64,000 nt of DNA from Paracoccus alkanivorans. Lineage in GTDB: Bacteria > Pseudomonadota > Alphaproteobacteria > Rhodobacterales > Rhodobacteraceae. Location: NCBI RefSeq assembly GCF_003697785.1, contig NZ_QOKZ01000004.1, positions 372,001-436,000 of the forward strand, read 5' to 3'. The translations under genes and the position numbers were made by a program. Shown here one piece after another: positions 8,000 to 17,853 of the stretch (within the stretch, counting starts at the first letter, position 1; every line of letters begins with the position of its first letter). The notes under the pieces were generated by a model. That model was not told where the DNA came from and searched no databases. It was given only the letters and a program-made list of their open reading frames with translations.

Positions 8000-9601
8000 T
8001 TACCTGACCGTGATCCGCCCATCCAGCACGGGCGCGTAATCCGGCCCCTGCGCGGCCAGGTAATCGGCCAGCACCTCGGCCAGGTCGGGACCGAAATCAT
8101 AGGCGTTCTGTGCGTTGTTCGCGAAGACGTCATAGCCGTCCCCGCCTCCGCGCATATAATTGTTGGACACCACGCCATAGACCGCCTCCGGGTCGATGGG
8201 CACCCAATCGCCATCCTGCGCAACCATCACCTCGCTGATCCTGCTCCCGACCTCGGCGGCGGGATCGACCGTGTATTTCAACCCGGCCACCTGCGCGAAA
8301 CGGCCCGCGCCTTCCTCATACTGGCTGGCACCGTTCTCCAGCGCAGCCACCACATCGGCGCCTTTCAGTTCGAAGGTCGCCAGCGTGTTCTGGAAAGGCA
8401 GCACGGTATAGACCTCGCCCATGGTGATCGGCCCCGCGTCGATCGAGGCGCGCAATCCTCCGCCATTGGCAATCGCGATGGTCACGCCCTGATCCTTGAC
8501 CCGATCCAGCATCGCATCGGCTACCAGCGTGCCCATCTCGCATTCCTTTGCGCGACAATTCACGCGGTCCCCGCCAATCGGGGCCGAGGTCTCGGCCACC
8601 ACCTTCTGCCGCAATTCCTCGATCGGCGCGGCCATCTCCTCGACACGGGCGGCGATCGCCTCGTCCTCGGGCACCGAATTGTCCAGCAGGATCGGTTCGC
8701 CCTCAGCCTTGGTCAGGTTACCTTCGTCATCAAAGGTCAGGATCAGGTGCCCCAGATATTTCGAATAGGCATAGGCCGTCGCCACTGGCACCTCTGCGCC
8801 CTCCGGCCCTTCGACCATGGTCGGATAAGGCCCCTCTGCCCCCTCCATGTCGCCCAGCAGCGTATGCGAATGGCCACCGATGATCGCATCGATCCCCGCC
8901 ACCTCGGCGGCAAAATCCTGGTCGCGCAGATAGCCCACATGGGTCAGCGCGATGATCTTGTTCACGCCCGCATCGGTCAGTTCCTGCACATCGCCCTTAA
9001 GGCTCTCGATATCGTCCATGAAGATGACATTCGGACCGGGGGAAGCGGTCTCGGGCGTGTCCATGGCCAGGGCCGAGACGATCCCGATCTTTTCGCCGCC
9101 GACTTCCAGCGTCAGCGTGTCGCCGATCTTGTCCTTGAGGATATTCGACTGCGACAGATCCAGGTTGCCCGAGATTACCGGGAACTCGACCCCATCGGCC
9201 AGCACCACCGCCCCTTCCGGGCCGTCATCGAATTCGTGGTTGCCAAGCGCCATCGCGTCATAGCCGATCCCGGTCATGAACTCGGCCACGTCCTTGCCCT
9301 TGTAGGTCGTGTAGAACAACGAGCCCTGATACTGGTCCCCCGCATCCAAAACCAGCACATTGCCGCCCTCGGCGGTAATCTGGTCGCGCAATTCCCTGAT
9401 CTTGGTGGCCACCCGCGCCACGCCGCCAAAGCATTCCCCGGCCTCGCGGGTCTCGGCATCGCAGGTGCTGTCATATTTGTTGATCGGCTCGATCCGGCTG
9501 TGCAGATCATTGGTGTGCAGGATATGCAGCACCGTCTCGGCCTGGGCCGCCCCGGCGAACAACGCCATGACCGAAGCCGCCGTGAGAACGCGAATACCCA
9601 T
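8000..9601 (-). CDS. bifunctional metallophosphatase/5'-nucleotidase (UshA type), periplasmic
   Basis: Exported two-domain enzyme (533 aa) that dephosphorylates nucleotides for phosphate and nucleoside salvage. The ATG at 9601 is preferred because it follows a GGAAACAGGA-type site and opens a clear signal peptide (MGIRVLTAASVMALFAGAAQA). The 59 codons upstream are not protein-like. Metal ligands are seen in HTNDLHSR, DAGDQYQGS, GNHEFDDG and GGHSHT. The C-terminal substrate domain has NGGGLRASIDAG and SNNYMRGGGDGYD. It is a single gene, convergent with the phosphotransferase and divergent from the DUF952-pyrD unit. Two Cys (CDAETREAGEC; CRAKEC) may form disulfides. Confidence 0.93.
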   Translation of the reverse strand: MGIRVLTAASVMALFAGAAQAETVLHILHTNDLHSRIEPINKYDSTCDAETREAGECFGGVARVATKIRELRDQITAEGGNVLVLDAGDQYQGSLFYTTYKGKDVAEFMTGIGYDAMALGNHEFDDGPEGAVVLADGVEFPVISGNLDLSQSNILKDKIGDTLTLEVGGEKIGIVSALAMDTPETASPGPNVIFMDDIESLKGDVQELTDAGVNKIIALTHVGYLRDQDFAAEVAGIDAIIGGHSHTLLGDMEGAEGPYPTMVEGPEGAEVPVATAYAYSKYLGHLILTFDDEGNLTKAEGEPILLDNSVPEDEAIAARVEEMAAPIEELRQKVVAETSAPIGGDRVNCRAKECEMGTLVADAMLDRVKDQGVTIAIANGGGLRASIDAGPITMGEVYTVLPFQNTLATFELKGADVVAALENGASQYEEGAGRFAQVAGLKYTVDPAAEVGSRISEVMVAQDGDWVPIDPEAVYGVVSNNYMRGGGDGYDVFANNAQNAYDFGPDLAEVLADYLAAQGPDYAPVLDGRITVR

Positions 9602-9786
9602 TCCTGTTTCCCTTCTACCCTGTTGATAACCCTCGGGCAGATTGACCCAAGCCCGACAGGCGGTCAAACCCAGAATGCGGGTTAGCCTCCGGTCGTAACA
9701 GGGATACGACAAACCGCTTCGCATAAACGCGTCGCCATTGCGCCCGGCATCTTGACCCCGCCCCTCCGCACGCGGCAAATGCCCTC

Positions 9787-10122
9787 ATGCTGATCTATAA
9801 AATCCTCCGTGCATCCGAATGGGCCGCGCTGCGGGCGCAAGGCCGCACAACCGGCGCCCCGGTCGATATCGCCGACGGCTTCGTGCATTTCTCGACCGCC
9901 GCCCAGCTTCCCGGCACGCTGGCAAAACATTTCGCGGGTGAGGACCACCTCACCCTGCTGGCCTGCGAGGCCCAAGCCCTCGGCGGTGACCTGCGGTGGG
10001 AACCCTCGCGCGGCGGCGACCTCTTCCCGCATCTCTACCGCCCGCTCGACATGACCGACATCCGCTGGACCCGCGAGATCACGCGCGGCACAGATGGCCA
10101 CGAGACGGGACCGCTGGAATGA
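9787..10122 (+). CDS. DUF952 domain-containing protein
   Basis: Small cytoplasmic protein of 111 aa covering the whole DUF952 family. The typical start YKI-x6-W, the motif [11 protein letters not shown] and the ending [13 protein letters not shown] are all present. The biochemical function of the family is not established; its fold has been likened to glutathione-S-transferase-like or RNase-like small domains. The stop overlaps the pyrD start by 4 bp (ATGA), so the two are translationally coupled, a pairing common in Rhodobacterales. Confidence 0.9.
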   Translation: MLIYKILRASEWAALRAQGRTTGAPVDIADGFVHFSTAAQLPGTLAKHFAGEDHLTLLACEAQALGGDLRWEPSRGGDLFPHLYRPLDMTDIRWTREITRGTDGHETGPLE

Positions 10123-11177
10123 GCCTGATCGAGAAACTCGGCCTCCGCGCCCTGCACTGCCTCGACCCCGAACAGGCGCATGATCTGTCGATCCGGGCGC
10201 TCGCCATGGGTCTCGTCCCCCTGCCCGGCGCGCCCGTCACCTCGGACAGACTGCGCAGCGAACTGGCCGGGCTGAGCCTGCCCAACCCGGTCGGGCTGGC
10301 GGCAGGCTACGACAAGAACGCCCGCGCAGTCGCCCCGCTGATGCGCGCGGGCTTCGGCTTTGTCGAGCTTGGCGCCGCCACGCCACGCCCACAGCCGGGT
10401 AATCCGAAACCGCGCCTGTTCCGCCTCCCCCCGGACCGGGCGATCATCAACCGCTTCGGCTTCAACAATGACGGTGCGCAGGCCATCGCCGCCCGCCTCG
10501 CGGCCCGCCCCAAAGGCATTCCCGTGGGTCTCAATATCGGTGCCAACAAGGACAGCACCGATCGGGCCGCCGATTTCGCCGAGGTCACCCGCATCGCTGG
10601 CAGCTCCGCCGATTTCCTGACCGTCAACGTTTCTTCCCCCAATACCGAGAAACTGCGGGACCTGCAGGGTGCCGAGGCGCTGGCCGCCCTGCTCGACGGC
10701 GTGATGACCGCCCGCGACGCCCTGCCCCGGCGCGTGCCCGTCTTCATCAAGATCGCCCCCGATCTCGACGATGCCGCGCTCTCGGATATCGCCGCGGTCG
10801 CCCGTAACGCCCGCATCGACGCGATCATCGCCACCAATACCACGCTCTCGCGCGACGGGCTGAGCGATCCGCACAGGTCCGAAAGCGGCGGCCTTTCCGG
10901 CGCGCCCCTGTTCCAACGCTCGACTACCATCCTCGCCCGCCTTCACCGCGAAACCGGAGGCGGGATTCCCCTGATCGGCGTCGGTGGTATCGGCTCTGCG
11001 CAACAGGCCTGGGACAAGCTCCGCGCCGGGGCCTCGGCGATCCAGCTTTATTCCGCGCTGATCTATGAAGGCTTTTCGCTTGCCACCCGGATCGCTGAGG
11101 AACTGGACGCCCGGCTTGCCCGCGAAAGACTGACCCTGTCCGAACTGACGGGCAGCGGCGCCGGCGACTGGCTATAA
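10119..11177 (+). CDS. pyrD: dihydroorotate dehydrogenase (quinone), class 2
   Basis: Fourth step of de novo pyrimidine synthesis: dihydroorotate to orotate with quinone as acceptor, at the inner membrane. At 352 aa it is typical for class 2, with the N-terminal amphipathic extension [18 protein letters not shown] that binds membrane and quinone. FMN and substrate motifs are [42 protein letters not shown] [12 protein letters not shown], and NVSSPNT, whose second Ser is the catalytic base of class 2 enzymes. The ATG at 10119 overlaps the DUF952 stop; the upstream in-frame ATG at 9996 would lie inside DUF952 and is rejected. Confidence 0.97.
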   Translation: MSLIEKLGLRALHCLDPEQAHDLSIRALAMGLVPLPGAPVTSDRLRSELAGLSLPNPVGLAAGYDKNARAVAPLMRAGFGFVELGAATPRPQPGNPKPRLFRLPPDRAIINRFGFNNDGAQAIAARLAARPKGIPVGLNIGANKDSTDRAADFAEVTRIAGSSADFLTVNVSSPNTEKLRDLQGAEALAALLDGVMTARDALPRRVPVFIKIAPDLDDAALSDIAAVARNARIDAIIATNTTLSRDGLSDPHRSESGGLSGAPLFQRSTTILARLHRETGGGIPLIGVGGIGSAQQAWDKLRAGASAIQLYSALIYEGFSLATRIAEELDARLARERLTLSELTGSGAGDWL

Positions 11178-11288
11178 GGGCAACAGCACACTGACCGGCT
11201 CCATCATTCATAAAATCACGGCAAGCTGCTTGCATTGCCGTGGTATTGGGGTCAGTTTGCAGGCGATCTCCAGCACCAAGGTGACGCC

Positions 11289-11933
11289 ATGACCCCAGAA
11301 CTCCAATCGCAGAAAACCCGCGCGTTGTGCCAATTGGCCCCGGTCGTGCCGGTGATCGTCATCAAGGATGCCGGCAAGGCCGCTGACCTGGCGCGGGCAC
11401 TGGTAACCGGTGGATTGCCGGTGCTGGAAGTCACCTTGCGCTCGGATGCCGCGCTGGATGCGATCCGGGCGATGTCGGCAGTCGAGGGCGGTCATGTCGG
11501 CGCAGGCACCGTGCTGACGCCGGATGACGCCAAGCGGGCGAAGGATGCCGGGGCGGAATTTGCCGTGTCGCCGGGGGCGACGGGCAAACTGATCATGGCC
11601 TGCGCCGAACTGGAATTGCCACTGCTGCCCGGCGCCGTCACCGCCTCTGAGGTGATGCGGGCGGCGGATGCCGGATTCGACATGCTGAAATTCTTTCCCG
11701 CCGAAGCGGTGGGCGGCGCGTCGGCCCTGAAATCGCTGGCCGGCCCCCTGCCGAAGATCAGTTTTTGCCCGACGGGGGGTGTCTCCCCCTCGAACGCGGG
11801 CGATTACCTGAGCCTGCCCAATGTCGTCTGCGTCGGCGGCAGCTGGATCGTAAGCGATGCCGACATGGAGGCAGGCAACTGGCAGGCCATCGAGGACCGG
11901 GCGCGGACCGCCGCAGCCCTGCCACGCGGTTGA
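11289..11933 (+). CDS. eda: 2-dehydro-3-deoxy-phosphogluconate (KDPG) aldolase
   Basis: Class I aldolase cleaving KDPG to pyruvate and glyceraldehyde-3-phosphate, the last step of the Entner-Doudoroff pathway; it often also takes 4-hydroxy-2-oxoglutarate. The 214 aa match the family. Glu47 (VLEVTLR) and Schiff-base Lys134 (MLKFFPAE) are present, with the phosphate-binding GGVSPSNAGDYL near the C-terminus. The ATG at 11289 fits family length; a longer ORF begins at 11235 but adds atypical sequence. An MFS gene starts 14 bp after the stop. No edd is in the window. Confidence 0.96.
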   Translation: MTPELQSQKTRALCQLAPVVPVIVIKDAGKAADLARALVTGGLPVLEVTLRSDAALDAIRAMSAVEGGHVGAGTVLTPDDAKRAKDAGAEFAVSPGATGKLIMACAELELPLLPGAVTASEVMRAADAGFDMLKFFPAEAVGGASALKSLAGPLPKISFCPTGGVSPSNAGDYLSLPNVVCVGGSWIVSDADMEAGNWQAIEDRARTAAALPRG

Positions 11934-11947
11934 ACACCACCCAAACC

Positions 11948-13153
11948 ATGACCCGCGCCCGGCGCAATGTCGTGGTGCTGGTTGCCGCGCAGGCCCTGCT
12001 TGGCGCGCAGATGCCAGTGAACTTCATTCTCGGCGGTCTGGCTGGGCAGACATTGGCGCCCAATGCCTGCCTCGCCACCCTGCCCCTGTCGATGATCATC
12101 CTTGGATCGGCCCTGACAGCCCGGCCATTGGCCCGTTTCATGCAACGGCATGGGCGCCGGGCGGGCTTCATGGCGGCGGTTCTGGCCGGCGCGTTCGGAG
12201 CGGTGATTTCCGCGCTCGCCCTTTGGCTTGGCAGTTTCTGGCTGTTCATGGCGGGCGGGCTGATGACCGGCATCTACATGTCGGCGCAGGGTTTCTATCG
12301 CTTTGCCGCCACCGACACCGCGCCCCCGGAATTCGAGGCCCGCGCGATCAGCTGGGTCATGGCCGGGGGTTTGGCGGCGGCCATCATCGGCCCGGCAATC
12401 GCACGCATGACCAACGATATGGGTACGATCCCCTTCCTCGGCAGCTATATCGCCGTGATCGCGGTCAATCTGCTGGGGTTGGCCTTGTTCATGTTCCTGG
12501 ACATCCCCAAGCCCCCGGTTGCGCAGGAGGGTGAGGATCAGGGGCGTTCCCTGTCACAGCTTTTGCGCCAGCCGGCCATCGTCGTGGCGATGATCTGCGC
12601 CATGGTCTCCTATGCGCTGATGAACCTTGTGATGACCTCCACTCCGCTTGCCGTGGTCGGCTGCGGCTTCGCCGCCAATAACGCCGCCGATATCGTCAGT
12701 GCGCATGTGCTGGCCATGTATGCGCCCAGTTTCATCACCGGCCCCCTGATCAATCGCTTTGGGACAACCCGCATCGTTGGATTGGGGCTGATCCTGCTGG
12801 CGCTGGCCGGAGGCGTCGCGCTGACCGGAGTGGAACTGACGAATTTCTTCGGCGCGCTGATCCTGCTGGGACTGGGCTGGAATTTCGGTTTCATCGGCGC
12901 CACCGCGATGCTCGCCCGATCCCACAGCCCGGCCGAGCGGGGCCGCGTTCAGGGCATGAACGATTTCGTGGTCTTCACCGGTGTATTCATCGCCTCGCTG
13001 TCATCGGGCGGGCTGATGAACTGCCTTGGAGGGTCGCCGCAGGCCGGCTGGAATGCGGTCAATCTGGCAATGCTGCCGTTCCTGGCGCTGGCCGGCCTGG
13101 CGCTGGTCTGGCTCACGCTCCATCACCGCCGTGCGGCTGAGGTGTCAGGCTGA
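11948..13153 (+). CDS. MFS transporter
   Basis: Twelve-helix major facilitator of 401 aa in the inner membrane. The loop motif ARPLARFMQRHGRRAGF follows helix 2 and matches the MFS signature region. Helices continue through the C-terminal LPFLALAGLALVWLTL. The ATG at 11948 is used; a TTG at 11930 overlapping the eda stop is a possible alternative in the same frame. Its position directly behind eda suggests a shared transcript, so transport of a sugar acid is conceivable, but nothing in the sequence names a substrate and MFS neighbours are often unrelated. Confidence 0.87.
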   Translation: MTRARRNVVVLVAAQALLGAQMPVNFILGGLAGQTLAPNACLATLPLSMIILGSALTARPLARFMQRHGRRAGFMAAVLAGAFGAVISALALWLGSFWLFMAGGLMTGIYMSAQGFYRFAATDTAPPEFEARAISWVMAGGLAAAIIGPAIARMTNDMGTIPFLGSYIAVIAVNLLGLALFMFLDIPKPPVAQEGEDQGRSLSQLLRQPAIVVAMICAMVSYALMNLVMTSTPLAVVGCGFAANNAADIVSAHVLAMYAPSFITGPLINRFGTTRIVGLGLILLALAGGVALTGVELTNFFGALILLGLGWNFGFIGATAMLARSHSPAERGRVQGMNDFVVFTGVFIASLSSGGLMNCLGGSPQAGWNAVNLAMLPFLALAGLALVWLTLHHRRAAEVSG

Positions 13154-13172
13154 CCGGCAGGTTTCCCGGGCG

Positions 13173-13598
<426 letters not shown>

Positions 13599-15146
13599 CT
13601 ATTCGGACGGTTCGTCAACGGGCAGCGCAACGAAGCGTGGCTCTCCCTCGCGGCGGATCAGAACCAGCAGCGATTTGCGCCCGGCTTCGCGCGCCTCCTC
13701 GATACGGGCATTCAGATCGGCAAGCGACGTGACCGGCTGCTGCCCCGCCTCCGTGATGAGATCTCCGGGCATGAGGCCCTTGTCGGCGGCCGCGCCCTCG
13801 GGATCGACTTCCCGGACCACCAGCCCCTCGGTGCCATTGGGCAGGCCCAGTTCGGCGGCTACCTGCGGAGTCAGCGTGGCAATTGTCATCCCCAGCAGTT
13901 GATCTTCGCCGGGGGCCGGAGGCGTCCTGTCCTGCGGATCGGCGGTACCCTCGGCAACCTCGCGGCGGCCAAGCGTCACCGTCAGCGTTACCGGCTGGCC
14001 ATCACGCTGCACGGTCACCTCGACCGGCTCACCGGCCGGCGCATCGGCGACGCGCTGCACCAGTTCGCGGATATCCTTGACCTCGCCGCCGTCGAAACCG
14101 GTGATGACATCACCCGCCTGCATTCCGGCATCCTTGGCCGGACCGTCAGGAACATCGGTCACCATTGCGCCACCCTCGGTCGCCAGCCCCAGGGCCTCGG
14201 ACATGTCGGGGGTCACGTCCTGGATCTTGACACCCAGCCAGCCGCGCCGGGTTTCGCCAAATTCACGAAGCTGATCGACCACTTTCGAGACAACATTGGA
14301 AGCCATCGAGAAACCGATCCCGATCGAACCGCCATTGGGCGACAGGATGGCGGTGTTCACACCGACCACCTCGCCCTCAAGATTGAACAGCGGGCCTCCC
14401 GAGTTGCCGCGATTGATGGCTGCGTCGGTCTGCAGGTAATCGTCATATGTGCCCGACAATTCGCGATTGCGGGCCGACACGATCCCCGAACTGGCCGAGA
14501 AGCCCTGCCCAAGCGGGTTGCCTAGAGCCAGCACCCAATCGCCCACGCGCGCAGTGTCGGAATCGCCGAACTTCACGAAGGGGATCGGATCCTTGCTTTC
14601 CACCTTCAGCAGGGCGACATCGGTTTTCGGATCGGTGCCGACGACCGTGGCAGGCAGCGTATCGCCCGAATAGAACTCGATCTCGATCTCGTCCGCGCCT
14701 TCGATGACGTGGTTGTTGGTCACGATGTAACCATCCGCCGAGATCACGAAACCCGAACCCAACGCGTTCGATCGCTGAGGCATGTTCTGCCCCGGCATCC
14801 CGGGAAATCCAAAGTCGCGGAACAGATCCTCGAACGGGCTGCCCTCGGGAAAAACCGGGCCCGGGCCCTGGGTAGGCTGCGAAACAACCGCGGTCGTGGT
14901 GATGTTCACGACTGCAGGCGCGACCTGCTCGACCAGATCGGCGAAGCTTTGCGGCATCACGCCGGGGCCGGATTGAGCGGATTTCGGTGCGCTCAGCGGC
15001 TCGTTGTTATTCGCCGCCTCCTGCGCCTGTTGACTGATTTCCGGCGAGACACCGGGGTTGGTCTGCTGTGCGGCGGCGAAGCCGAGGCCAACGCTCACGG
15101 CCAGAACCGAAGCGGTGACAAGGTGCCGAGGAGATAGCGGTTTCAT
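13599..15146 (-). CDS. degP: Do family serine endopeptidase (DegP/HtrA/MucD)
   Basis: Periplasmic protease and chaperone that degrades misfolded envelope proteins. The 515 aa have the order signal peptide (to about residue 26), trypsin-like domain, PDZ1, PDZ2. The triad is His146 (VTNNHVIEGAD), Asp176 (TDVALLK) and Ser249 (RGNSGGPLF). The start at 15146 is chosen because GAGGA sits 8 bp upstream, overlapping the alternative ATG at 15161. The linker between the PDZ domains is Pro/Glu-rich. It lies downstream of hflK-hflC with a possible terminator between, forming an envelope quality-control cluster seen across alphaproteobacteria. Confidence 0.96.
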   Translation of the reverse strand: MKPLSPRHLVTASVLAVSVGLGFAAAQQTNPGVSPEISQQAQEAANNNEPLSAPKSAQSGPGVMPQSFADLVEQVAPAVVNITTTAVVSQPTQGPGPVFPEGSPFEDLFRDFGFPGMPGQNMPQRSNALGSGFVISADGYIVTNNHVIEGADEIEIEFYSGDTLPATVVGTDPKTDVALLKVESKDPIPFVKFGDSDTARVGDWVLALGNPLGQGFSASSGIVSARNRELSGTYDDYLQTDAAINRGNSGGPLFNLEGEVVGVNTAILSPNGGSIGIGFSMASNVVSKVVDQLREFGETRRGWLGVKIQDVTPDMSEALGLATEGGAMVTDVPDGPAKDAGMQAGDVITGFDGGEVKDIRELVQRVADAPAGEPVEVTVQRDGQPVTLTVTLGRREVAEGTADPQDRTPPAPGEDQLLGMTIATLTPQVAAELGLPNGTEGLVVREVDPEGAAADKGLMPGDLITEAGQQPVTSLADLNARIEEAREAGRKSLLVLIRREGEPRFVALPVDEPSE

Positions 15147-15283
15147 GCTGGATGTCCTCATATTTGATTAGAATTTCGACGGCTTGGTCGCAGCCGGGAC
15201 GGGTTTGATAAGAAACGGATTTCGCAACTCGTTGCAAATAAACCACGCTCGCAGTGAGTGAACTGATCGTGACTTTTATTGCA

Positions 15284-15320
15284 AGACGGGCGGAAAACCC
15301 TGTTTCCACCCGCCCTTGTC
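15284..15320 (-). terminator. hairpin between hflC and degP
   Basis: Immediately after the hflC stop, read leftward, GACAAGGGCGG and CCGCCCGTC can pair with a two-base bulge around a loop of about 16 nt. The U-run is weak, so it may attenuate rather than end transcription into degP. Confidence 0.4.
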
Positions 15321-16568
15321 TCAATTCTGGTTCTGCTCATCCGTTGGTGCGGCCTCTTCCGCCGGAGGCTGCTCTTGCGGGGTTTCATCCGCCGCATCGG
15401 CATCTTCATCCGCAGCTTCCTGCTGCCCGGATTCCGGATCACCTTCCGCGGGCTGCTGCTCTTCGGCGGGCGGCGGGACGACGGCGGAGGGTTCCTCGGG
15501 CGGTGTCACCAGACTTTCCGGAACCGGTGTCAGTGTCACTCCGGCCGATTCACCCAAGGGCTTGCCCTCGCGATCGGTCACCTGCGGCGTCACCAGTTCC
15601 TGATCACCCTGCCCCGGCACTTTCTGACTTTGGGCTTCGGAAGCGCGGGAGCCGGGCGGCACCGGCTCCGATGCCGGTTTGGCCGTCTTGGAACCGTCCG
15701 CGGTCAGATAGGTGAAGAAATCACCGTCGGGATGGATAACCAACTGACTGTTTTCACCCCTAAGTGCCCGCTCATACGAGGTCATCGAACGGGTAAAGGC
15801 AAAGAATTCCGGATCGCGGCCGAAAGCATCGGCATAGATCGCGTTGCGCACGGCATCGGCCTCACCGCGAATGATCTCTGCGCGTCTTTGGGCCTCAGAC
15901 AGCAGCTCGACCACCGTCCGGTCGGCTGCGGCGCGAACGCGTTGCGCGGCCTCTCCGCCCCTTGCGCGCTCATCCGCCGCTTCACGTTCACGCTCGGCCC
16001 GCATCCGGGCATAGGTGGCGTTCAGGTTCTGCTCGGGCAGGTCGGTGCGGGTCAGGCGCACATCGATAATCTCGACCCCCAGCCCGGATGAATTGCTACG
16101 CGCTTCATCACGAATCTGGTTCATCAACGCCGTTCGATCGTCCGACAACACGTCGGTCGAGGGAACCGAACCCAGAACCTCGCGGATCGCGGCATTCACG
16201 ATCGGTTCCAGCCGGCCCTGCGCGATCTCGACACCGCCATCCCCGACTGCCTGACGAAAGCCAACCGGGTCGGTAATGCGCCAGCGCGCGAACGCATCGA
16301 CCATCAGCCGGCGGTCATCCAGAGGCGTCACCTCCAGCGGCGTGGTCGGCAAGCCGAGGATCCGGTCGTCATATTTCACGACATTGTCGAGAAACGGCAC
16401 CTTGACACCCAGCCCCGGCTGCTCCTGGACCGCGACCACGCGGCCCAATCGCAAAACGAGCGCCTTCTCGCGTTCGTCGACAATGAACAGCGCAGACAGG
16501 CCGACAACGGCGACCGCGATGGCGACGGGAACCGCAAGAGCGGACAAAGCTATGTTGCGGGCAGCCAT
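15321..16568 (-). CDS. hflC: protease modulator HflC
   Basis: SPFH/band-7 inner-membrane protein that with HflK forms the large complex caging FtsH protease. An N-terminal transmembrane helix (residues about 10-30) is followed by the band-7 domain with LRLGRVVAVQEQPGLGVKVPF and the coiled region EREREAADERARGGEAAQRVR. At 415 aa it is about 80 longer than E. coli HflC. The extra part, from about residue 290, is a low-complexity Pro/Glu/Ala/Gln tail of the sort found in Rhodobacterales HflC. The start overlaps the hflK stop, so the two are translationally coupled. Confidence 0.96.
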   Translation of the reverse strand: MAARNIALSALAVPVAIAVAVVGLSALFIVDEREKALVLRLGRVVAVQEQPGLGVKVPFLDNVVKYDDRILGLPTTPLEVTPLDDRRLMVDAFARWRITDPVGFRQAVGDGGVEIAQGRLEPIVNAAIREVLGSVPSTDVLSDDRTALMNQIRDEARSNSSGLGVEIIDVRLTRTDLPEQNLNATYARMRAEREREAADERARGGEAAQRVRAAADRTVVELLSEAQRRAEIIRGEADAVRNAIYADAFGRDPEFFAFTRSMTSYERALRGENSQLVIHPDGDFFTYLTADGSKTAKPASEPVPPGSRASEAQSQKVPGQGDQELVTPQVTDREGKPLGESAGVTLTPVPESLVTPPEEPSAVVPPPAEEQQPAEGDPESGQQEAADEDADAADETPQEQPPAEEAAPTDEQNQN

Positions 16569-17770
16569 CAGTTCGTCCCTCCGGTCGGGTTGCTGTTGCT
16601 GTCACCGCCCGAACGGCGCAGTTGATCCAACGGCAGATAGGGCACGACATTCGAGCCTTCGCCACCTTCATCCAGGATGATCTTGTCGACGCCGCCCAGA
16701 ACTTTCTCCATGGTCTCCAGATACATGCGGCGACGGGTCACTTCCGGCGCCTTGACATATTCCTCGTAGATCGAATTGAAGCGCGCCGCCTCGCCCTCGG
16801 CCGTGTTGACGGCCTGCGCGCGATAGCCCTCGGCCTCTTCCACGCGCGCCGCTGCCTCACCCCGTGCCTCGGCAAGCACGCGGTTGGCATAGGCGTCGGC
16901 CTCCTTTTCCAGCCGGTCACGTTCCTGCTGCGCGGCCTGCACCTCTCGGAATGCATCGATCACCTCTTCCGGCGGATCGGCCCGGTCAAGGTTCACACGA
17001 ACCACGTTGATGCCCGACTGGTAGGCGTCCAGCGTGTGCTGCACCGCATCCTTGAGATCGCTGGCAATGGCGCCCCGGTCGCGGTTGAGGATCGGCGCGA
17101 GTTCGCTGCGGGCGATGATGTCGCGCATAGCCGATTCGGACACCGCACGGATCGTATCGGCGGGATCGGCAAGGTTGAACAGGTATTTCTCGGGATCGGC
17201 AATGTTCCAGACCACCTGGTATTCCATGTCCACGATATTCTGATCGCTGGTCAGCATCAGCCCGTTATCCAGCGGTCCCGAACGCCCGGTGCCGATCTCG
17301 GTCACACGTTCGTTGGTGACCGGCACGACTTCGGCGGTCACGAAGGGCCAGGGGGCAAAATTCAGGCCCTCGGTGCCCACCGCCACGGCACGGCCGAACA
17401 GGAATTCGACGCTTTTTTCGTTGGTCTGCACACGGTAAAAGCTGGAGAAGGCCCAGATACCGATGGCAACCAGCGCCACGATGGCCACGGTGGTGCGGTT
17501 GAAGCCGAAACCCGGTCCAGAGGGTCCACGCCCGCCGCCATTCCTGCCGCCTCCGCCGCCGCGTCCCCCCATCAGCACACGTAGACGCTCCTGCCCCTTT
17601 TTCATCAGTTCCTCGATCTCGGGCATCTGTTCGCCGTGCTGACCGGGATCATTCTGAGGCTTCTGACCACCCCAAGGCTGGTTCGACGGGCGCTTGCCGC
17701 GGTCGTCTCCACGACCGCCATCGTCTCCGCCACCTTTACCGCCGCCGCCCCAGGGGCCCTGATTTGCCAT
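16568..17770 (-). CDS. hflK: FtsH protease activity modulator HflK
   Basis: Partner of HflC in the FtsH-regulating SPFH complex. The 400 aa begin with a Gly-rich disordered region (residues 1-90, including a poly-Gly stretch at 66-82), then one transmembrane helix (about 93-110). The SPFH domain has VQTNEKSVEFLFGRAVAV and the coiled-coil part AQQERDRLEKEADAYANRV. The DNVVPYLPLDQL-like ending SNVVPYLPLDQLRR is characteristic of HflK. The ATG at 17770 gives MANQGPWGGGG, the common start. It is the first gene of hflK-hflC-degP. Confidence 0.97.
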   Translation of the reverse strand: MANQGPWGGGGKGGGDDGGRGDDRGKRPSNQPWGGQKPQNDPGQHGEQMPEIEELMKKGQERLRVLMGGRGGGGGRNGGGRGPSGPGFGFNRTTVAIVALVAIGIWAFSSFYRVQTNEKSVEFLFGRAVAVGTEGLNFAPWPFVTAEVVPVTNERVTEIGTGRSGPLDNGLMLTSDQNIVDMEYQVVWNIADPEKYLFNLADPADTIRAVSESAMRDIIARSELAPILNRDRGAIASDLKDAVQHTLDAYQSGINVVRVNLDRADPPEEVIDAFREVQAAQQERDRLEKEADAYANRVLAEARGEAAARVEEAEGYRAQAVNTAEGEAARFNSIYEEYVKAPEVTRRRMYLETMEKVLGGVDKIILDEGGEGSNVVPYLPLDQLRRSGGDSNSNPTGGTN

Positions 17771-17853
17771 GTGGTCGACCTTCCTTCCCTGTCAATTCCG
17801 TTAGTCGCAAACTGGGGGCGAGGGGGCAAATGTCAACCCTGCCCCTCCGGGTT

